This document shows positions 60,138 to 64,000 of a DNA stretch of 64,000 nt, piece by piece. Where the stretch lies: assembly GCF_025641885.1 (NCBI RefSeq), contig NZ_JAOTQN010000001.1, forward strand, positions 1,116,001 through 1,180,000, read 5' to 3'. Position 1 is the stretch's first letter; every line of letters starts with the position of its first letter. The DNA is from Pyrobaculum sp. 3827-6 (GTDB taxonomy: Archaea > Thermoproteota > Thermoprotei > Thermoproteales > Thermoproteaceae). The position numbers were made by a program, and so were the translations under genes. The notes below the pieces were generated by a model. It was not told the origin of the DNA. It saw nothing but the letters and a program-made list of their open reading frames with translations, and did no database searches.

Positions 60138-60584
60138 CTACCGACAGCCCCGCGACCTCGCGTAGCCAGCCACGACGTCGGCCAGCTGGAGCCCCGGCAC
60201 CCGCCTAGAATCCCTCTCGATAACCCGGGCCCCGACCCTCGGCCTCCGGGGCAGAAGCTGGTTGTCGAGCACCACCAACACGGCGCCCCTCGACAGCTCT
60301 GCCACAGCCTCCTCGACGTCGCCATGCGACGTGAAGTGCACCACCCTGAACCTCACCTCGGCCACCTCGGAGATAAGCCTCACAACTGCCTCCACGTCGG
60401 CCCTGCGCCGGACGTCGCTGTACTTAACCTCGCCCCCCACCCTCGCCATCCGGCGGATACGCTCAAGGACGTGCCTCCCCAGCTCCATATACGGCACCCC
60501 GTACCTCGCCTCGAAAGCCACAGCCCCAACCGCCACGCAGTTACAGAAAGACTTCACCCCACTCTCGTCGACAAACACAATCAC
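60138..60584 (-). CDS. DUF3800-like (RNase H-fold) protein
   Basis: 148 residues from the GTG at 60584. IVFVDESGVKSF at the start and IERDSRRVPGLQLADVVAGY at the end are the DUF3800 acidic motifs (DESG; D-S..GLQ(L/I)AD). These belong to an RNase H-like fold seen in many mobile and defence loci. A TATA box TTTAAAGG (60604-60611, read on the minus strand) is about 22 nt upstream. Nuclease activity has not been proved. Confidence 0.65.
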   Translation of the reverse strand: MIVFVDESGVKSFCNCVAVGAVAFEARYGVPYMELGRHVLERIRRMARVGGEVKYSDVRRRADVEAVVRLISEVAEVRFRVVHFTSHGDVEEAVAELSRGAVLVVLDNQLLPRRPRVGARVIERDSRRVPGLQLADVVAGYARSRGCR

Positions 60585-60620
60585 AAAGAATATATACACC
60601 CACCTTTAAACTAAGTGGTG

Positions 60621-60666
60621 GGGGGGCGGACATGTCCCCCCAGGCAGGGGAGGGAATCCGCCCCCG
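60621..60666. other. Long GC-rich imperfect hairpin
   Basis: GGGGGCGGA (60622-60630) pairs with TCCGCCCCC (60657-60665), with an inner C6/G-rich pair. It lies between a small membrane protein gene end and the DUF3800-like gene start. It could be a transcript-end structure or an IS605-type relic. Confidence 0.35.
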
Positions 60667-60671
60667 AGGCC

Positions 60672-60896
60672 TCACGCACCTACCCTCACCAACAGAAAAG
60701 ACGCGTAGACGAGGACAAATACGAGGAAGCCAAAAACCGACAAGCCGTATATCAAATAGCCTACGAAAGACCCCCAATCAGCCCCCTCATACACCAGCCT
60801 CTCCACAAGCCACTCCCCCAGCCGCGAAGACAACCTAGACAAGAAGCGCCTCATTAGATACGACGCACCAGCGAGGGAGGCCCCAATCACCCCCAC
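60672..60896 (-). CDS. Small two-helix membrane protein
   Basis: 74 residues. A basic amphipathic middle (YLMRRFLSRLSSRLGEWL) separates a short N-terminal hydrophobic start from a C-terminal pair of helices (GSFVGYLIYGLSVFGFLVFV). Overlaps the end of the large surface-protein gene by 10 nt, so it is probably translated after it and may anchor or export it. Confidence 0.55.
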   Translation of the reverse strand: MGVIGASLAGASYLMRRFLSRLSSRLGEWLVERLVYEGADWGSFVGYLIYGLSVFGFLVFVLVYASFLLVRVGA

Positions 60897-63800
60897 GCCT
60901 CCAGCGTGTACAGCTTTATGGCTTCTCCGGCTCCGGCCTTTACGCCTATGTATGTGGGTGTAGTTGTGTATCTACAGCCGTATCTCGCCAGTATGTTGCC
61001 GTTGGCGTCTCTTATTATAACGTCGCCGAGGCCGCCCAGCGGCCTAAGCTCCACGTATCTGGCGGCTGGAAAGGCGCCAAGCGCGTACAGCGTAGAGCCG
61101 CACACCGCGCTGAAGCCAGAGGCCCCCCTATACACGCCAAAGACCACGTTTAGAGCCGAGTCAAACACGGCGTATGTACCAACGCCGGTGAAGTTGGCGA
61201 TGTAGGTAAGGGCGTTTGGAACAAGCGACGTGTAGCCCACGCCACCCGCCGTCGCCAGCAGATAGCTGTAAGACTGCCAGACGTAGCCCAGCGAGCTCCA
61301 GCCGGCAGGCGGAGGACACGCGCTGTACGTCACAGTCAAGTCATCCCAATACACCCAGAAGTCGTCTACGGTGCCGTCTTGGTAGCCGCTGGCGTCTACT
61401 GCGGCTAGGGCTATTTTCACCAATGCACCTGGCCCGTCTAGGGTGATTGTGGTGGTGTTGAAGTTGGACACTCTATACGCGGCGAAGAGAGTAGAGTTAG
61501 TCACGGCGCAGTTTCCGGCTGTGTCTACGGTGCAGACAATAAGCGGGTTGCCCAACGCGTCTCTAAAGTACATGGAGACGATGACGCCAGCGCCCCCGGA
61601 CGTATCTGGCGTGTAGTATACAACTTCTCTATCAACAACTCCATCACCGTTTAAATCTATCCCTAGAGAGATGTAGTACACGTTATTCCTAACATCTTGA
61701 ACATCTCTTTGGTACAAGACCTTAACTGAAATAGAGGTGCCCGCAACTGGCAAGACGCTTCCAACCCAGCCAGCCACGTCGTAGATAAGCGCCGCCACGC
61801 CGTAGTCATCCACGGGACTTCCTGTGGAGTTTGAGGCATCAACCTCAAGCTGAAGAGAGGGGGGAGAAGTAGGTGAATACTGAGTGTTTATTGAAACTCC
61901 GGTGGAGCTCCAGCCATCGGCTATGACCGAGACATACGGGGCATTTGTAAAGTAGCTACTCTTGCATATAGTCATCTCGTCCCACCACACATCGGCGTCT
62001 GCCTTGCCGAAGGAAACCAAGGCAACTCCCACAATCCTACCGGTTGAGTAAATCGTGGCAAGCGAGAACTGCCTCCACTTATCGGCCTTGACGGTGAATG
62101 TACCGCCTATCAGAGTCTTGGTGTTGTATCCCAGGTAGGTGGATACAGCCCTGTAGCTACCCCCTCTGGCGTAGTAGATCAGCTCTATGTCTGGGACGCC
62201 GTCGTTATTCACATCGATAAAAAAGCTGACCTGGTAGCTGTGGGCGTTATCAGGTTTTTTGTCGGGGTTTACATATATCGAGAAGGCGCCGGTGGACGGC
62301 ACGTAGCCAAGCCACCTAGCCACGTCTATGTAAAACACCGCGTAGCCGCCGTCATTAGTAATATCTAGCTTTAGAGAGTAAGACCCAGCGTATTTCCTTT
62401 TAGTATCTAGATATACGGAGGCTTGGCTTACCACCGTCCGGTTGTATGGCAAGCTCTTCTCAAAACCCCACGTCGTGCAACCGCTCACCGAGCCGTAACT
62501 AGAGTAGTCGTCGACTTTCTGAGAGACGCCGCAGGTAAATGACCAGCCGAGGAGCTTGGCCATTGGCAGGGCTGTGAAGATCAGCAAAGGATATGTACAC
62601 TTTGCCGCGCCGAAAACCGTGGCGTTGGCGGTAGCCGACCATGTAGTGGAGGTCTTCATGTACCAAGCCAGCGCCGCGGGGAGAGGCGCCGGGGAGCCGC
62701 TCTCCTGGCTAGGAGACAGCTGGAGGCGGCCGCCGAGGTAGATCCCGTAATCGCCTTGACCAGCTTCCTCAGTCTTGTTGAGAGAAGCAGACCAGCCGCC
62801 TGAGGGCGTAGACAACACAGCCACATTGTACAACTCGGGCCAGCCCGGCATCACCTTCATAAAGAGCGTGGTGACGTTGAACAGTAAAAAGGTGCTCAGA
62901 GCCCATACGAGCGGCGACAGACTCTTATTGAGATAGACGTAGACGGGGGGACAGACAGGCGGCGGAGGCGCTGTAGGGCGCCACCTCACCGTGAATAGGC
63001 TCTTTCTGTACTGGAGCTGGACGGCGCCGTACCCCGCGACGCTGTACGAGGTGCTGTTGCCCCAGACTACGGTTAAGACGACCCAGTTGGGGGCGGCGAA
63101 TGTTGTGGCCGTGCCCACCACGCCGCTGTACAACACCACGGTCTGCCCGCCGCCGGTGTACGCGGCGGTGATGGACACAGCGATGTTAGTCTCGTTGAAC
63201 TTGCCGTTCACAGTGCAAGTATAGGTCCCGGCGTACAGAGCCCTTGTCTCGCCCGGGAGCAACACCAGCGAGCCGGAGCCCCCGCCCGGGGTACAGCTGA
63301 GAAGCGCCGTGTTGTAGACTAGGGAGAAGCTGTAGTTCACCGGGACGTAGCCGGGGTTTGGATTAGAGAAGCGGAGATAGAGGTCGAAAGACACGGTCTG
63401 CCCCGTGGCGTTGACATAGGCCACTGTTCTATTCGACTCCGCCCACGCCCTGATGGAGTTCGCCCTTACAACCACAGGCACGCTGTATATAACCCCGTCG
63501 CCCCCCAGCGCCCTATATTCGTAGATCCCCTCGCCGGCGGGGCATGGCACCGACCCGCCGTAGCTCCCGCCGCCCCAAACCGCGCCGTTTTTAAAAACTG
63601 CGTAGAACAGGAGAGCCGACGGGGAGGCCACGTTGCAGAGGCCGCCGCTGTATGTAAACGACGCCTGTCCCCACCTGTCTGCCACGGAGCCTACCACCAG
63701 CCTCGTAGTCGACAGCGCGGCGCCGCCGTAGGAAAGCGTCACCGTGGCGTTGACAAGCCTCGCGGAGGTGGCGAGGTATGTGTAGTCCATCACTCTACAG

Positions 63801-64000
63801 CTGGCCGCGCCTAGGTTAACCTCAAGCACCCCGTTCGGCGGCACGGTGAGGTATGACTGGCCAGGCGGGGGGGTACAAGACACGCCGGGGGGCGCGGCGA
63901 GAGAAATCGACAGGTTTGAGATGGGGATGTAGGCAGACCGGTTGCTGGCCATCCTGATGACTATAGGTATTGTGAAGGTGCCCCCCGGCCCCAAGTACGC
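60887..64000 (-). CDS. Large secreted surface protein (C-terminal 1037 residues; start outside window)
   Basis: The frame is open through the window edge, so the N-terminus is missing. Many N-x-S/T sites (SNRSAY, NKTEEAG, YNRTVV) show an extracellular glycoprotein. Two related modules of about 170 residues repeat: one with DVNNDGVPDIELIYYARG and WDEMTICKSS, the other with DLNGDGVVDREVVYYTPD and WDDLTVTYSA. The D-x-N-x-D-G cores look like calcium sites, as in dockerin-like loops or carbohydrate-binding jelly rolls. No catalytic motif was recognised. Before them are Pro/Gly-rich beta domains and one membrane-like stretch (VWALSTFLLFNV). Confidence 0.75.
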   Translation of the reverse strand, partial: AYLGPGGTFTIPIVIRMASNRSAYIPISNLSISLAAPPGVSCTPPPGQSYLTVPPNGVLEVNLGAASCRVMDYTYLATSARLVNATVTLSYGGAALSTTRLVVGSVADRWGQASFTYSGGLCNVASPSALLFYAVFKNGAVWGGGSYGGSVPCPAGEGIYEYRALGGDGVIYSVPVVVRANSIRAWAESNRTVAYVNATGQTVSFDLYLRFSNPNPGYVPVNYSFSLVYNTALLSCTPGGGSGSLVLLPGETRALYAGTYTCTVNGKFNETNIAVSITAAYTGGGQTVVLYSGVVGTATTFAAPNWVVLTVVWGNSTSYSVAGYGAVQLQYRKSLFTVRWRPTAPPPPVCPPVYVYLNKSLSPLVWALSTFLLFNVTTLFMKVMPGWPELYNVAVLSTPSGGWSASLNKTEEAGQGDYGIYLGGRLQLSPSQESGSPAPLPAALAWYMKTSTTWSATANATVFGAAKCTYPLLIFTALPMAKLLGWSFTCGVSQKVDDYSSYGSVSGCTTWGFEKSLPYNRTVVSQASVYLDTKRKYAGSYSLKLDITNDGGYAVFYIDVARWLGYVPSTGAFSIYVNPDKKPDNAHSYQVSFFIDVNNDGVPDIELIYYARGGSYRAVSTYLGYNTKTLIGGTFTVKADKWRQFSLATIYSTGRIVGVALVSFGKADADVWWDEMTICKSSYFTNAPYVSVIADGWSSTGVSINTQYSPTSPPSLQLEVDASNSTGSPVDDYGVAALIYDVAGWVGSVLPVAGTSISVKVLYQRDVQDVRNNVYYISLGIDLNGDGVVDREVVYYTPDTSGGAGVIVSMYFRDALGNPLIVCTVDTAGNCAVTNSTLFAAYRVSNFNTTTITLDGPGALVKIALAAVDASGYQDGTVDDFWVYWDDLTVTYSACPPPAGWSSLGYVWQSYSYLLATAGGVGYTSLVPNALTYIANFTGVGTYAVFDSALNVVFGVYRGASGFSAVCGSTLYALGAFPAARYVELRPLGGLGDVIIRDANGNILARYGCRYTTTPTYIGVKAGAGEAIKLYTLEAWG

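Noticed and set aside
60541-60777. 78-codon minus-strand ORF across the GC hairpin
   Set aside because: It spans the hairpin and the DUF3800 start region in another frame, with no motif.
1-64000. CRISPR arrays
   Set aside because: No series of regularly spaced identical 24-37 nt repeats, and no cas genes, were seen.

Overview
The window looks like a chromosomal segment of a hyperthermophilic crenarchaeon of the Thermoproteales, most likely Pyrobaculum or a close relative. The reasons are three PaREP1-type proteins and PaREP2-type remnants, an initiator tRNA-Met carrying three introns, the archaeal cobamide enzymes CbiS and CobY, dense VapBC and HEPN/MNT modules, and many genes whose start codon lies about 25 nt after a TATA box with no room for a leader (leaderless transcription). 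The genus call is inference from gene content; no 16S gene is present.

Layout. 0-11.5 kb: tail of an NrfD-like membrane subunit; sulfide:quinone oxidoreductase-like flavoprotein with DUF1641 partner; vapB with a truncated vapC; SDR; acyl-CoA dehydrogenase; CoA-transferase with a polyferredoxin; a stand-alone asparagine-synthase-like ATPase divergent from a DPH6-like/cbiS operon. 11.5-13.1 kb: a tight PIN nuclease plus AAA ATPase pair. 13.1-18.6 kb: a cobamide nucleotide-loop and side-chain cluster (cobA, a CobY-ParB/SerK fusion, cobD, cobS, cbiB, cobT, cbiE). 19-24.6 kb: nucleotidyltransferase module, coiled-coil membrane protein, retropepsin, a TnpB relic, two vapBC pairs (one toxin broken by an amber codon) and thiC. 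24.7-34.4 kb: Liv-type ABC transporter, pdxS/pdxT, beta-carbonic anhydrase, glutamine synthetase.

34.4-44.5 kb is a recombination zone: one copy of a dispersed repeat of about 420 bp, a TnpB element, PaREP2 relics, the tRNA, an AT-rich dsrK/dsrM pair, a 3' scrap of a dsr reductase gene, and an inverted second copy of the repeat that truncates a NifX-like gene. 44.9-49 kb is a copper-handling island (YHS, PepSY, DUF411, CopA) in which three of four genes carry frameshifts or an in-frame stop. 49-54.7 kb holds a deleted archaeal ATPase, transporters and a PaREP1 gene. 53.2-57.3 kb is a cluster of nucleotidyltransferase/HEPN toxin-antitoxin modules. 57.3-60.6 kb has a chorismate-utilising enzyme with an unrecognised partner, a three-gene set ending in a DUF4258-like protein, and a DUF3800-like protein. 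The right edge is most of a large secreted surface protein.

How the genes work together: the cobamide genes cover corrinoid adenosylation, aminopropanol-phosphate formation (CobD, plus a candidate threonine kinase domain), attachment (CbiB), GTP activation (CobY), base activation (CobT), joining (CobS), phosphate removal and salvage (CbiS). PLP for CobD is made by PdxS/PdxT. Sulfur redox genes (SQR, DsrK/M) suggest respiratory sulfur metabolism. Several single-base disruptions fall in homopolymer runs, so sequencing error must be excluded before calling all of them pseudogenes.
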